Under the pieces are notes generated by a model that was given only the letters and a program-made list of their open reading frames with translations, was not told where the DNA came from and made no database searches. DNA of 64,000 nt from JBEVOS01 sp044226655 (GTDB taxonomy: Bacteria; Pseudomonadota; Alphaproteobacteria; Caulobacterales; Aquidulcibacteraceae), in contig JBGAGO010000002.1 of assembly GCA_044226655.1 (NCBI GenBank), positions 496,001 to 560,000 on the forward strand, written 5' to 3'. Below are positions 31,808 through 39,702 of the stretch, in pieces (the first letter of the stretch is position 1; every line of letters begins with the position of its first letter). A program made the position numbers and the translations under genes.

Positions 31808-32481
31808 CACTCAGGCTCCGGCCGTTTGAAGCCCAATCGTCCCACGCTGATGTGATACGCGAAGTAAACGCCGATCAGCATCGCCGCGAGCCCGAACCAG
31901 GTGATGGCGTAGCCCATGTGCCGCTCGGGCGGCAGCGGATCGAGCACGCGGGCGAAGGGATTGTCGCGCGCGCGGCCATCGGCGCCGACATAGGGCGCGG
32001 CGATGTAATAGTTCGCGACCTGGCCGAGCGCGGATGTGCGCGCCATGGCGGTCAGATCGATATCGTACCAGATGTGATCTTCGGGGCGCGGCGGGGCGGT
32101 GAGCGCGGCGGGCGGGCCGGGCCGCACCGAGGCGCCGCGGATGGGCGTGGCGTAGCTCAGCGCCGCCGGATAGCGCACGTCGCGCCAGTGCGGCTCTTCG
32201 GGGCCGGGAATGAAATCGCTGTCGATGAAAACGACGCTGTCGCCATCGCGCACCGGCGCGAAGACGCGCCAGCCGGGCGCGCCATCGCGCACGCCGTAAA
32301 CCAATTGCAGGCCATCGGGCAGCGGCGCGTAGGATGAGAGCGTGGTTTCCGCGGGCGGCGTGGCGGCGGCCGCGATCTTGGCGTCGTAGCGCGCCAGCTG
32401 CCAGCGGCCGAGCGCAAGCAGCACCGCCAGCGCGACAAGCGCCAAAACGGTCATGATCGGCAGAGGGCGGAAACGAATCAT
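31807..32481 (-). CDS. SURF1-family cytochrome oxidase assembly protein
   Basis: A 224-residue protein with the SURF1 layout: an N-terminal membrane helix (PIMTVLALVALAVLLALGRW, the GxWQ-like motif seen as GRWQL), a periplasmic domain and a C-terminal helix (YAITWFGLAAMLIGVYFAYH). SURF1 helps supply heme a to subunit I of aa3 oxidase. Located between DUF983 and thrC in the cox operon, and overlapping thrC by one base. Confidence 0.93.
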   Translation of the reverse strand: MIRFRPLPIMTVLALVALAVLLALGRWQLARYDAKIAAAATPPAETTLSSYAPLPDGLQLVYGVRDGAPGWRVFAPVRDGDSVVFIDSDFIPGPEEPHWRDVRYPAALSYATPIRGASVRPGPPAALTAPPRPEDHIWYDIDLTAMARTSALGQVANYYIAAPYVGADGRARDNPFARVLDPLPPERHMGYAITWFGLAAMLIGVYFAYHISVGRLGFKRPEPE

Positions 32482-32487
32482 GGGCGC

Positions 32488-32865
32488 TCACGCGCCGCCG
32501 GACGCGACGTCCTCATTGCGCACTTCGCGCGCCTTGTTGCGCCATTGCAGCGCGAACAGCACGGCCTTGAACGGCGGCAAGAGCGCCAAGCACAGACCCA
32601 CCGTCGCGGCGAGCGTGATCGAGAGCGCAATCCAGGACGGCATCCTGACGACGAATTGAAGGATGAACAGAAGCGGCGTCACGATGGCGCCGACGAGCAG
32701 AATGACGAACACGGCCGGGCCATCGCCTGCATCGGCGACGCGGAAATCGGCGCCGCAGGCCGGGCATTTCTCGCGAAAGCGCAGATAGCCGGAGAACAAG
32801 GGCCCCTTGCCGCATTGCGGGCAGGCGCAGCGCAGGCCCGCTTCGAAGGGCGAGACCTCCGCCAA
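32488..32865 (-). CDS. DUF983 zinc-ribbon membrane protein
   Basis: A 125-residue protein: an N-terminal pair of CxxC motifs (CPQCGKG and CPACGADF), then two membrane helices (about 50-72 and 78-100). The start is a TTG at 32865 overlapping the ctaE stop (TAA), so it relies on translational coupling. DUF983 genes sit in cox operons of most alphaproteobacteria, suggesting a role in oxidase assembly, but the role is not established. Confidence 0.88.
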   Translation of the reverse strand: MAEVSPFEAGLRCACPQCGKGPLFSGYLRFREKCPACGADFRVADAGDGPAVFVILLVGAIVTPLLFILQFVVRMPSWIALSITLAATVGLCLALLPPFKAVLFALQWRNKAREVRNEDVASGGA

Positions 32866-33789
32866 TTATCCGCCCTGCTGCATCGTGATGTACGGCGTGA
32901 CGTAGACGAAGGTGAACAGGAAGAGCCACACCACGTCGACGAAGTGCCAATACCAGGCCGCGGCTTCGAGCCCGAAATGCTTGGTGGGCGTGAACTGGCC
33001 GGCCAGCAGGCGGAACAGGCACACCGCGAGGAAGATGGTACCGATGATCACGTGCGCGCCGTGGAAGCCCGTCGCCATGAAGAAGGACGCGCCGTAGATC
33101 GTCGCGTTCGTCACATCGCCCATATTGCCGAAATGGAAGCCGCGCGCGGGATATTCGATGCCGAACTGGATGTAGGTGAACAACATGCCGAGCGCGACGG
33201 TGAGCGCCAGGCCCCAGGCCGCGCCGCGCCGATCGTTCTGCTGCAGCGCGTGGTGCGCCCAGGTCACGGTCGTGCCCGAGAGCAGCAGGATGAGCGTGTT
33301 GATGAGCGGCAGGTGGAAGGGATCGTAGGGCTGCACGTGCGGGGGCGGCCAATGCGCGAAGGCCGCGCGCGTCGCATCATCCCAGGACGGCACGCTCCAA
33401 TCGGCGCGGTGGCCGTGATAGATCGCGAATTCGAAGAAGATCCAGAACCACGCCACGAAGAACATCACTTCGGACGCGATGAAGAGGATCATGCCGTAGC
33501 GCAGGCCGATATCGACCACCGGCGTATGATCGCCGCGGCGGCTTTCCTTGATGACGTCCGACCACCAGCCGATGAAGGTGAAGGCCAGCAGGATCGCGCC
33601 GAGGCCGGCGACCGCGATCGAGCCCTTGCCGAACAGGAATTGCAGCGATTGGGACGCATCGGCCGCGATGAGGCCCTTGCGCCAAACCACGAAGCCCACC
33701 GCGCTTACGAAGGCGGCGAACGACCCAAGCACCGGCCACGGGCTCGGATCGACCAGGTGATAGTCGTGCTTTACCTCGGCGTGCGCCAT
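32866..33789 (-). CDS. ctaE: Cytochrome c oxidase subunit III
   Basis: A 307-residue subunit III with seven helices. Seen: HDYHLVDPSPWPVLGSF at the start, EVMFFVAWFWIFFE with the conserved lipid-binding Glu, and the closing WHFVDVVWLFLF. An insertion (WDDATRAAFAHWPPPHVQPYDP) between helices is usual for alphaproteobacterial COX3. It is part of the aa3-type oxidase with ctaD and ctaC. It follows ctaG after a 131-bp gap. Confidence 0.97.
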   Translation of the reverse strand: MAHAEVKHDYHLVDPSPWPVLGSFAAFVSAVGFVVWRKGLIAADASQSLQFLFGKGSIAVAGLGAILLAFTFIGWWSDVIKESRRGDHTPVVDIGLRYGMILFIASEVMFFVAWFWIFFEFAIYHGHRADWSVPSWDDATRAAFAHWPPPHVQPYDPFHLPLINTLILLLSGTTVTWAHHALQQNDRRGAAWGLALTVALGMLFTYIQFGIEYPARGFHFGNMGDVTNATIYGASFFMATGFHGAHVIIGTIFLAVCLFRLLAGQFTPTKHFGLEAAAWYWHFVDVVWLFLFTFVYVTPYITMQQGG

Positions 33790-33920
33790 GCCTCGTCCTC
33801 AGCCCTCGTCCGTGCGGCGCCAGATTCGGCGCGGCCGCGCCGGTTTAACGCAGCCCACCCGGCCCGCCAAGGCGCGCCCGGAAGCGACCCATAGTCACGC
33901 CAACATCTTGATATCCCGGC

Positions 33921-34472
33921 CTAGCTGCCCCCGCCCGTCGGCTGCGGGAAATAGGTGTAGGAGAGCGTGATCTGGCGTGTGTCGCGCGCATCGGGATCGT
34001 CCACGATGGCGGGATCGATGAAATAGAGCACCGGCAGGCTGGCCTTTTCGTGCGGCGCCAGCGCGCGCGGCTCGAAACAGAAGCATTGCAGCTTCTGGAA
34101 ATAGACGCCGGTGACGGCCGGCGCGACGTTGAACGTGGCCACCGCCGTGACCGGGTGATCGGAGAGGTTCTCGACCTCGAAGAAGGCGAGCCCGGTTTCG
34201 CCGATGCGCAGGGTCTGGCTAGGGTCACGCGGGGTGAAGCGCACCGGCAGATTGCTGGCGACATTGGTGTCGAACTGGACCTCGATGGTGCGGTCGAGGA
34301 TGCGGGGCGCAGCGGCGCTGGCGCGCTGGGTGGTGCCGCCATAGCCGGTGACTTTGCAGAACAGCTTGTAGAGCGGCACCGCCGCGAACGACGCGCCGAC
34401 CATGCCGATGGCGGCCAAGGCGGCGAAGGCCGCCGTCGCGGCCATGCGGCGCGAAGGGCGCGGCGCGCTCAC
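33921..34472 (-). CDS. ctaG: Cytochrome c oxidase assembly protein CtaG/Cox11
   Basis: A 183-residue Cox11 homologue started at a GTG (34472) that overlaps the coxF stop by 4 bases. Seen: one N-terminal helix, VPLYKLFCKVTGYGG, and the copper-binding CFCFEPRALAPHEKASLPV. It delivers copper to the CuB site of subunit I from the periplasmic face. The longer open frame upstream is a shadow of ctaB/coxF. Confidence 0.96.
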   Translation of the reverse strand: MSAPRPSRRMAATAAFAALAAIGMVGASFAAVPLYKLFCKVTGYGGTTQRASAAAPRILDRTIEVQFDTNVASNLPVRFTPRDPSQTLRIGETGLAFFEVENLSDHPVTAVATFNVAPAVTGVYFQKLQCFCFEPRALAPHEKASLPVLYFIDPAIVDDPDARDTRQITLSYTYFPQPTGGGS

Positions 34473-34621
34473 AATGGCCGATCCAGAATGCCCGCCTTCA
34501 TCTTGGCGAGCGTGATCACGAAGACGAGCACGACGAAGCCGACCAGCGCGAGCGCGATCCAGAGATTGCGGCGGTTGCGCGCTTTCTCTTCCTGCGGCGT
34601 CAGCTTGATGGTGTCGTTCAC
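34469..34621 (-). CDS. coxF: CoxF-like small membrane protein
   Basis: A 50-residue protein encoded between ctaB and ctaG, too short for routine ORF calling. It starts at a GTG overlapping the ctaB TGA (GTGA) and stops in a GTGA overlap with ctaG. The sequence has a charged N-terminus (TPQEEKARNRRN) followed by one membrane helix (LWIALALVGFVVLVFVITLA). Position, size and the EEKARNRR-helix pattern match CoxF proteins of alphaproteobacterial cox operons. Function unknown; presumably oxidase assembly. Confidence 0.88.
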   Translation of the reverse strand: MNDTIKLTPQEEKARNRRNLWIALALVGFVVLVFVITLAKMKAGILDRPL

Positions 34622-35562
34622 GCCGCGCTCGCGGCGGCGATCCGTTCGAGCAGCAAGGCGGCGAACAGCGCGAACAGATAGAACATCGAATAGAGGAAGA
34701 GATTGAGCGCCGGGCGCGCTTCCTTCTTGGCGTCGTAGATCTGGCCGCCGCCGGGCGCATCGCCCGCGCGCGACCGCGCCAACGCGATCGCCAGCGCCAC
34801 GAACACGAGCCCGCCGAGGGCGGCTATGCCGAGATAGAACGGCCCGCCGAGACCAATAAAGGCAGGGACGCAGGCCAGCGGCGCGAGCAGGATCGCGTAG
34901 ATCAGAATATCACGCCGCGTGCGCGCGGCGCCATGCGTGACCGGCAGCATAGGCACGCCGGCGCGCTCATAATCGCGCGATTGGGTGAGCGAGAGCGCCC
35001 AGAAATGCGGCGGCGTCCACATGAAGATGATGGCGACAAGCACGAGCGGTTCGAGCGCAAGCGCGTTGGCCTTGGCGGCCCAGGCGATGGCCGGCGGCAG
35101 CGCGCCAGCGAGCCCGCCGATGACGATGTTCTGCGGCGTCGTCCGCTTCAGCCACATCGTATAGACGACGGCGTAGAACCAGATCGTGAAGGCGAGCAGG
35201 CCCGCGGCGAGCAGATTGGCCGCGAGCAGCATGGTCAGCACGGAGAGGATCGAGAGCGCGATTCCAAGGCCGAGCGCTTCGGGGCGCGCCACGCGGCCGG
35301 ACGGCACGGGACGCGCGGCGGTGCGCGCCATTTTGGCGTCGATATCGGCGTCGTACCACATGTTGAGGGCGCCCGAGGCGCCGGCGCCGACGGCGAGCGC
35401 GAGGATCGCGGCGAAGGCCAGCACGGGATCAGCGCGGCCCGGCGCGCAGACATAGCCCACGAGCGCGGTGAACACGACCAGGCTCATCACGCGCGGCTTC
35501 AAAAGCGCGACATAGTCGGAGGCGGTGGACGTGCTCATCTGGGAGGCACTGACGTCGGTCAC
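34618..35562 (-). CDS. ctaB: Protoheme IX farnesyltransferase
   Basis: A 314-residue UbiA-superfamily prenyltransferase making heme O from protoheme. Seen: the first aspartate-rich motif NMWYDADIDAKMARTAARP, a second YDRD-like SRDYERAGVPMLPV, and about nine helices. A GTG at 35562 with GGAG six bases upstream is preferred over the ATG at 35538, which lacks a binding site. The gap before it holds a long palindromic repeat inside the operon. Confidence 0.94.
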   Translation of the reverse strand: MTDVSASQMSTSTASDYVALLKPRVMSLVVFTALVGYVCAPGRADPVLAFAAILALAVGAGASGALNMWYDADIDAKMARTAARPVPSGRVARPEALGLGIALSILSVLTMLLAANLLAAGLLAFTIWFYAVVYTMWLKRTTPQNIVIGGLAGALPPAIAWAAKANALALEPLVLVAIIFMWTPPHFWALSLTQSRDYERAGVPMLPVTHGAARTRRDILIYAILLAPLACVPAFIGLGGPFYLGIAALGGLVFVALAIALARSRAGDAPGGGQIYDAKKEARPALNLFLYSMFYLFALFAALLLERIAAASAA

Positions 35563-35577
35563 TTCGTACTCCACTTC

Positions 35578-35712
35578 TGCTCCCCCGTTCACGGGGGAGC
35601 TGTCAGCGCGCGACAGCGCGATGACTGAGGGGGGAGCAAACACGCCGCCGTCAGCGTGTCGGCTCCCCCCTCCGGCCGCTTGCGCGGCCACCTCCCCCGT
35701 AAACGGGGGAGG
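35578..35712. repeat. Palindrome type E inside the cox operon
   Basis: A dyad of about 135 bp with hairpin ends CTCCCCCGTTCACGGGGGAG and CCTCCCCCGTAAACGGGGGA, and internal arms GACTGAGGGGGGAGC/GCTCCCCCCT. It sits in the ctaD-ctaB gap, so it is transcribed as part of the operon and could fold in the mRNA. Confidence 0.85.
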
Positions 35713-35724
35713 TGCAAACGTCCC

Positions 35725-37386
35725 TCAGTGATGCGCGTCCGGCTTGATGACGGGCAGTTCGCTGAATTGGTGGAAGGGCGGCGGGGACGACAAGGTCCAT
35801 TCGAGCGTGGTGGCGCCCTCGCCCCATGGATTGGCGCCGGCCTTGCGCTTGGCCAGGAACATTTCCGCCAGCATCACGAAGAACACGAGCAGGCCGATTG
35901 CGGTGATGAAATAGCCGTAGGTCGAAATCTTGTTCCAGAACGAGAAGCCTTCGGCGTAGTCGATGTAGCGGCGCGGCATGCCTTGCAGGCCGAGGAAATG
36001 CTGCGGGAAGAAGATCGTGTTCACGCCGATGAACGTGATCCAGAAATGCAGGCCGCCGAGGAAGCCGTTGTAGCGGTAGCCGCTCATCTTCGGGATCCAA
36101 TAATAGAAGCCCGCGAAGATCGTGAACACGGCGCCCATCGAGAGCACGTAGTGGAAGTGCGCGACCACGTAATAGGTGTCGTGCAGCACGGTATCGATGC
36201 CGGAATTGGCGAGCACGACGCCGGTGACGCCGCCAACCGTGAACAGGAAGATGAAGCCCATCGCCCACAGCATCGGCACCGCGAAGGTGATCGAGCCGCC
36301 CCACATGGTGGCGATCCAGGAGAAAATCTTGATGCCCGTCGGCACCGCGATGACCATGGTGGCGGCCACGAAATAGGCTTCCAGATCGAGGCCCATGCCG
36401 ACCGTGTACATGTGGTGCGCCCACACGACGAAGCCGATGAAGCCGATCGAGACCATGGCGTAGGCCATGCCGAGATAGCCGAACACCGGCTTCTTCGAGA
36501 ACGTCGAGACGATCTGCGAGATCATGCCGAAGCCCGGCAGAATGAGAATGTAGACCTCGGGGTGGCCGAAGAACCAGAACAGATGCTGGTACATCACCGG
36601 ATCGCCGCCGCCCCCCGGTTCGAAGAATTGCGTGCCGAAATTGCGGTCCGTCAGCAGCATGGTGAGCGCGCCGGCGAGCACCGGCAGCGACAGCAGCAGC
36701 AGAAACACGGTGACCAGGATCGACCACACGAACAGGGGCATCCGATGCAGCGTCATGCCCGGCGCGCGCATGTTGAAGATCGTGGTGATGAAATTGATCG
36801 CGCCCAGGATCGAGGAGGCGCCGGCGATGTGCAGCGACAGGATCAGGAGATCCATCGCCGGGCCGTCGTGGTGCGTCACCGCCGTCGAGAGCGGCGGATA
36901 AAGCGTCCAGCCGCCGCCGAAGCCCGGATGCACGCCCGAGCCCGGCACCAGCATGGAAAGCGTCGCCAGGCCGAACGACGCCGGCAGCAGCCAGAACGAA
37001 ATGTTGTTCATGCGCGGGAACGCCATGTCCGGCGCGCCGATCATCAGCGGCACGAACCAGTTCCCGAAGCCGCCGATCATCGCCGGCATGACCATGAAGA
37101 AGATCATGATCAGGCCGTGATAGGTCACGAGCGAGTTATAATAGTGCTTGGCCGCATCGATATCGTGGATCCAGGGCAGGCGCGTCAGCACGCCGATGCC
37201 CGGCTCCATAAGCTCGAGCCGGATGAGGCCCGACATGGCGCCGCCGATCACCCCCGCGAAGATCGCGAAGATGAGATACATCGTGCCGATGTCTTTGTGG
37301 TTGGTCGAATAGACCCACCGCTTCCAGTCATAGAGGCTGGGGCGATGGTCTGCGTCGTCATGGGCTGCGGCGTGTTCGGCGGCCAT
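35725..37386 (-). CDS. ctaD: Cytochrome c oxidase subunit I (aa3 type)
   Basis: A 553-residue heme-copper oxidase subunit I with 12 helices. Seen: WVYSTNHKDIGTMYL at the start, a K-channel/active-site helix WFFGHPEVYILILPGFG with the His-Tyr crosslink pair, the HH CuB motif in WAHHMYTVG, and HFHYVLSMGAVF with both heme ligands. Length normal. Catalyses O2 reduction to water coupled to proton pumping. It is 14 bp after ctaC. Confidence 0.98.
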   Translation of the reverse strand: MAAEHAAAHDDADHRPSLYDWKRWVYSTNHKDIGTMYLIFAIFAGVIGGAMSGLIRLELMEPGIGVLTRLPWIHDIDAAKHYYNSLVTYHGLIMIFFMVMPAMIGGFGNWFVPLMIGAPDMAFPRMNNISFWLLPASFGLATLSMLVPGSGVHPGFGGGWTLYPPLSTAVTHHDGPAMDLLILSLHIAGASSILGAINFITTIFNMRAPGMTLHRMPLFVWSILVTVFLLLLSLPVLAGALTMLLTDRNFGTQFFEPGGGGDPVMYQHLFWFFGHPEVYILILPGFGMISQIVSTFSKKPVFGYLGMAYAMVSIGFIGFVVWAHHMYTVGMGLDLEAYFVAATMVIAVPTGIKIFSWIATMWGGSITFAVPMLWAMGFIFLFTVGGVTGVVLANSGIDTVLHDTYYVVAHFHYVLSMGAVFTIFAGFYYWIPKMSGYRYNGFLGGLHFWITFIGVNTIFFPQHFLGLQGMPRRYIDYAEGFSFWNKISTYGYFITAIGLLVFFVMLAEMFLAKRKAGANPWGEGATTLEWTLSSPPPFHQFSELPVIKPDAHH

Positions 37387-37400
37387 TGTCAGTCCTTCGA

Positions 37401-38279
37401 TCAGCGGGCGGGCGCGTCAGCGCGCGCAGCGCCTTGAGGCGCGGGTTGGGCGGGCGATGGCGCATCGGCCGCGCCGTCGGCGCTGGCGAGCGAGCCGCCT
37501 TGCGCCACGACCCAGCGCTCGAATTCCGCGCGCGGCACGGCGTGCACCTCGATCGGCATGAAGGCGTGGTTCAGGCCGCACAATTCGGAGCATTGGCCGA
37601 AATAGATTCCCGGCCTGTCGACGTTGAACCAGGCGTCGTTGACGCGTCCCTGGATGGCGTCTTCCTTGACGCCGAAAGCGGGCACCGCCCAGGAATGGAT
37701 CACGTCGTTCGAGGTGATGAGCACGCGGACGTTTTCGCCGACCGGCACGAAGATCGGATTGTCGACGGCCAATTGCGCGGGCCGGCCCTGCGCGCGGGCG
37801 TCGTCATCCGGCAGCATGTTCGACGTGACGTTCACGCCCATGCCTTCATACTCATATTGCCAGAACCAGGAATTGCCCGTGACCTTGATGGTCATCTCGG
37901 TGGCGGGAATGCGCTCTTCGTGAAACAGCAGCGGAAACGAACGCGACGCTACAATCACGAGAATGATGACCGGCACCAAGGTCCAGATCACTTCGACCGT
38001 GGTGTTGTGCGTGAATTTGCGCGGCGTCGGATTGGCGCGGCGATTGTAGCGCACCACCACCCAGAGCAGCAGCGCCAGCACCAGCACCGAGGTGGCGACG
38101 ACGATCGGCAGGATGAAATTGTGGAAGCTGACGATCTCGCGCATCAACACCGTGCCGGGTTGCTGCAGATCAATGCCGCCATCGTGCGGCGCGCCCAGGA
38201 TGGGGAGATCTTCGGCGTTGGCGACGCCGGCTCCCACTAGCGCTGCGAGCGCCGCGCTGAAAACCGCCCCTGCTTTCAC
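37401..38279 (-). CDS. ctaC: Cytochrome c oxidase subunit II
   Basis: A 292-residue subunit II. The GTG at 38279 (GGGAGAG seven bases upstream) starts a good signal peptide ending GVANA; a longer frame begins at a TTG at 38303. Two membrane helices precede the periplasmic CuA domain, with GNSWFWQYEY and CSELCGLNHAFM (CuA Cys, Glu, Cys, His, Met). The Ala/Pro-rich C-terminal tail (about 30 residues) carries no heme motif. First gene of the operon; receives electrons from cytochrome c. Confidence 0.97.
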   Translation of the reverse strand: MKAGAVFSAALAALVGAGVANAEDLPILGAPHDGGIDLQQPGTVLMREIVSFHNFILPIVVATSVLVLALLLWVVVRYNRRANPTPRKFTHNTTVEVIWTLVPVIILVIVASRSFPLLFHEERIPATEMTIKVTGNSWFWQYEYEGMGVNVTSNMLPDDDARAQGRPAQLAVDNPIFVPVGENVRVLITSNDVIHSWAVPAFGVKEDAIQGRVNDAWFNVDRPGIYFGQCSELCGLNHAFMPIEVHAVPRAEFERWVVAQGGSLASADGAADAPSPAQPAPQGAARADAPAR

Positions 38280-38443
38280 GCCCCTGCTCTCCCATCGTCG
38301 CAATTGTGCACACTCATGCGCGCCACATTACGCGCTCGCGGTATGGCGCGCTCACGCCACAGGGCCTATAGTCCCCGGGCGCGGCAAAGGACCGCGCCGG
38401 ATGGATCTCCGCCCTGCCACAGCCTCGATTCCAGGGTGCTAGC

Positions 38444-39130
38444 ATGAGCCGCCGCCGGCTTCCAAGGCGTCTTGCCTGCGTCCTTATGGGCGCGGCGTTG
38501 TTCGGTTTCGCCGCGCCCGCTTGGGCGCAGGCGCTGGGCGTCGCCCATGATACGCCTGACGCGCGCACGATTTACGGATCGCGCCACACCCAATCATGCG
38601 GCAACGCGGCCGCGCGCAGCCTCACCACCGATGAGGCCGTGGCCGATTGCACCCAGGCGCTGGATGAGCAGCGCGGCTCCCGCGCGGGGCGGCTCGCCGT
38701 CTTTATCAACCGCGGCGTCATCTATCTGCACCGCCATGAGGGCCAGAGCGCGCTCGCGGATTTCGAGGCCGCGCTGGCGATCGATCCGCGCAACGCCGAA
38801 GCGATGGTGAACCGCGGCCAGGCCCTCATCATGGTCGGCCAGCCGGGCCAGGCCGTCGCCGCGATCACGCAGGCGCTGACCTACGGCGTGCGCGAACCGC
38901 ACAAGGCCTATTATACGCGCGGCGCGGCGCGCGAGACGCTGGGCGATCTGCGCGGCGCCTATGAGGATTATTCGACGGCGCTGGAGATCGAGCCCGATTG
39001 GGGCCCGGCGGAGGCGGAGCTGGCGCGCTTCGTCCGGGTGCGCCGTGAGCGATTGGCGAGCGCGCTGGGCGCTGCTGCGCCGCCAAATGGAGACCCCAAC
39101 GGCGCCCCAACAACGGAGGGTTCGCGATGA
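38444..39130 (+). CDS. Exported TPR protein
   Basis: A 228-residue protein with a signal peptide (cleavage near AWA-Q, residue 28) and three tetratricopeptide repeats: VFINRGVIYLHRHEGQSALA, MVNRGQALIMVGQPGQAVAA and YYTRGAARETLGDLRGAYED. A conserved SCGNAA cysteine lies before the repeats. It overlaps the next gene by 4 bases (ATGA); the next protein has the same architecture, so they are tandem paralogues. Divergent from ctaC. Likely a periplasmic protein-binding scaffold; partner unknown. Confidence 0.85.
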   Translation: MSRRRLPRRLACVLMGAALFGFAAPAWAQALGVAHDTPDARTIYGSRHTQSCGNAAARSLTTDEAVADCTQALDEQRGSRAGRLAVFINRGVIYLHRHEGQSALADFEAALAIDPRNAEAMVNRGQALIMVGQPGQAVAAITQALTYGVREPHKAYYTRGAARETLGDLRGAYEDYSTALEIEPDWGPAEAELARFVRVRRERLASALGAAAPPNGDPNGAPTTEGSR

Positions 39131-39693
39131 CCCGCATCTGGTTGGCCGCCGCCGCGGCCGCGTTCGCGTGCTTGGCCGCGCCGCAAACCGCGTCGGCCGC
39201 GATGAGCGTGTTCGGCAACAGCGCCGCGCATGAATGCTACGAAGCCGCCGTCGAGGGCCGTCAGGACAGGGGCGCCATGGCCTCATGCGACAGCGCGATC
39301 GACCAGGAGCCGCTCACCTTCCATGACAGAGCCGCCACCTACGTCAATCGCGGCGTGCTGCGGCTGCACCGGCGCGAGTTCGACGGCGCGCTCGCCGATT
39401 TCGACGCCTCGCTGCGCATGATGCCCGATCTGGGCGAAGCCCATGTGGACCGCGGCGCCGCGCTCATCATGCTGCGCGACTATGCCGGCGCGATCACCGC
39501 CATCACGCATGGCCTGGAGCTCGGCACCGAAGACCCGCAAGAGGCCTATCTCAACCGCGGCCTGGCGCACGAATTCAGCGGCGATATCCGCGCCGCCTAT
39601 TCGGATTATCGCCGCGCCGCCGAGATCGCCCCCGATTGGCCGCGGCCCCAGCTCGAGCTCGCGCGCTTCCAAGTGCGCAGCGCGGCGCAATAG
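39127..39693 (+). CDS. Exported TPR protein, paralogue of the preceding gene
   Basis: A 188-residue protein: signal peptide to about residue 24 (ASA-AM), then CYEAAVEGRQ and three TPRs (YVNRGVLRLHRREFDGALAD, HVDRGAALIMLRDYAGAITA, YLNRGLAHEFSGDIRAAYSD). The N-R-G helix A motif and the ALIM phrase are shared with the preceding protein, indicating duplication. Shorter C-terminus. Probably co-expressed and co-localised in the periplasm. Confidence 0.85.
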   Translation: MTRIWLAAAAAAFACLAAPQTASAAMSVFGNSAAHECYEAAVEGRQDRGAMASCDSAIDQEPLTFHDRAATYVNRGVLRLHRREFDGALADFDASLRMMPDLGEAHVDRGAALIMLRDYAGAITAITHGLELGTEDPQEAYLNRGLAHEFSGDIRAAYSDYRRAAEIAPDWPRPQLELARFQVRSAAQ

Positions 39694-39702
39694 CGTCGGG
39701 CT

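Noticed and set aside
35656..37437. 593-codon plus-strand frame opposite ctaD
   Set aside because: Shadow of subunit I; no homology features.
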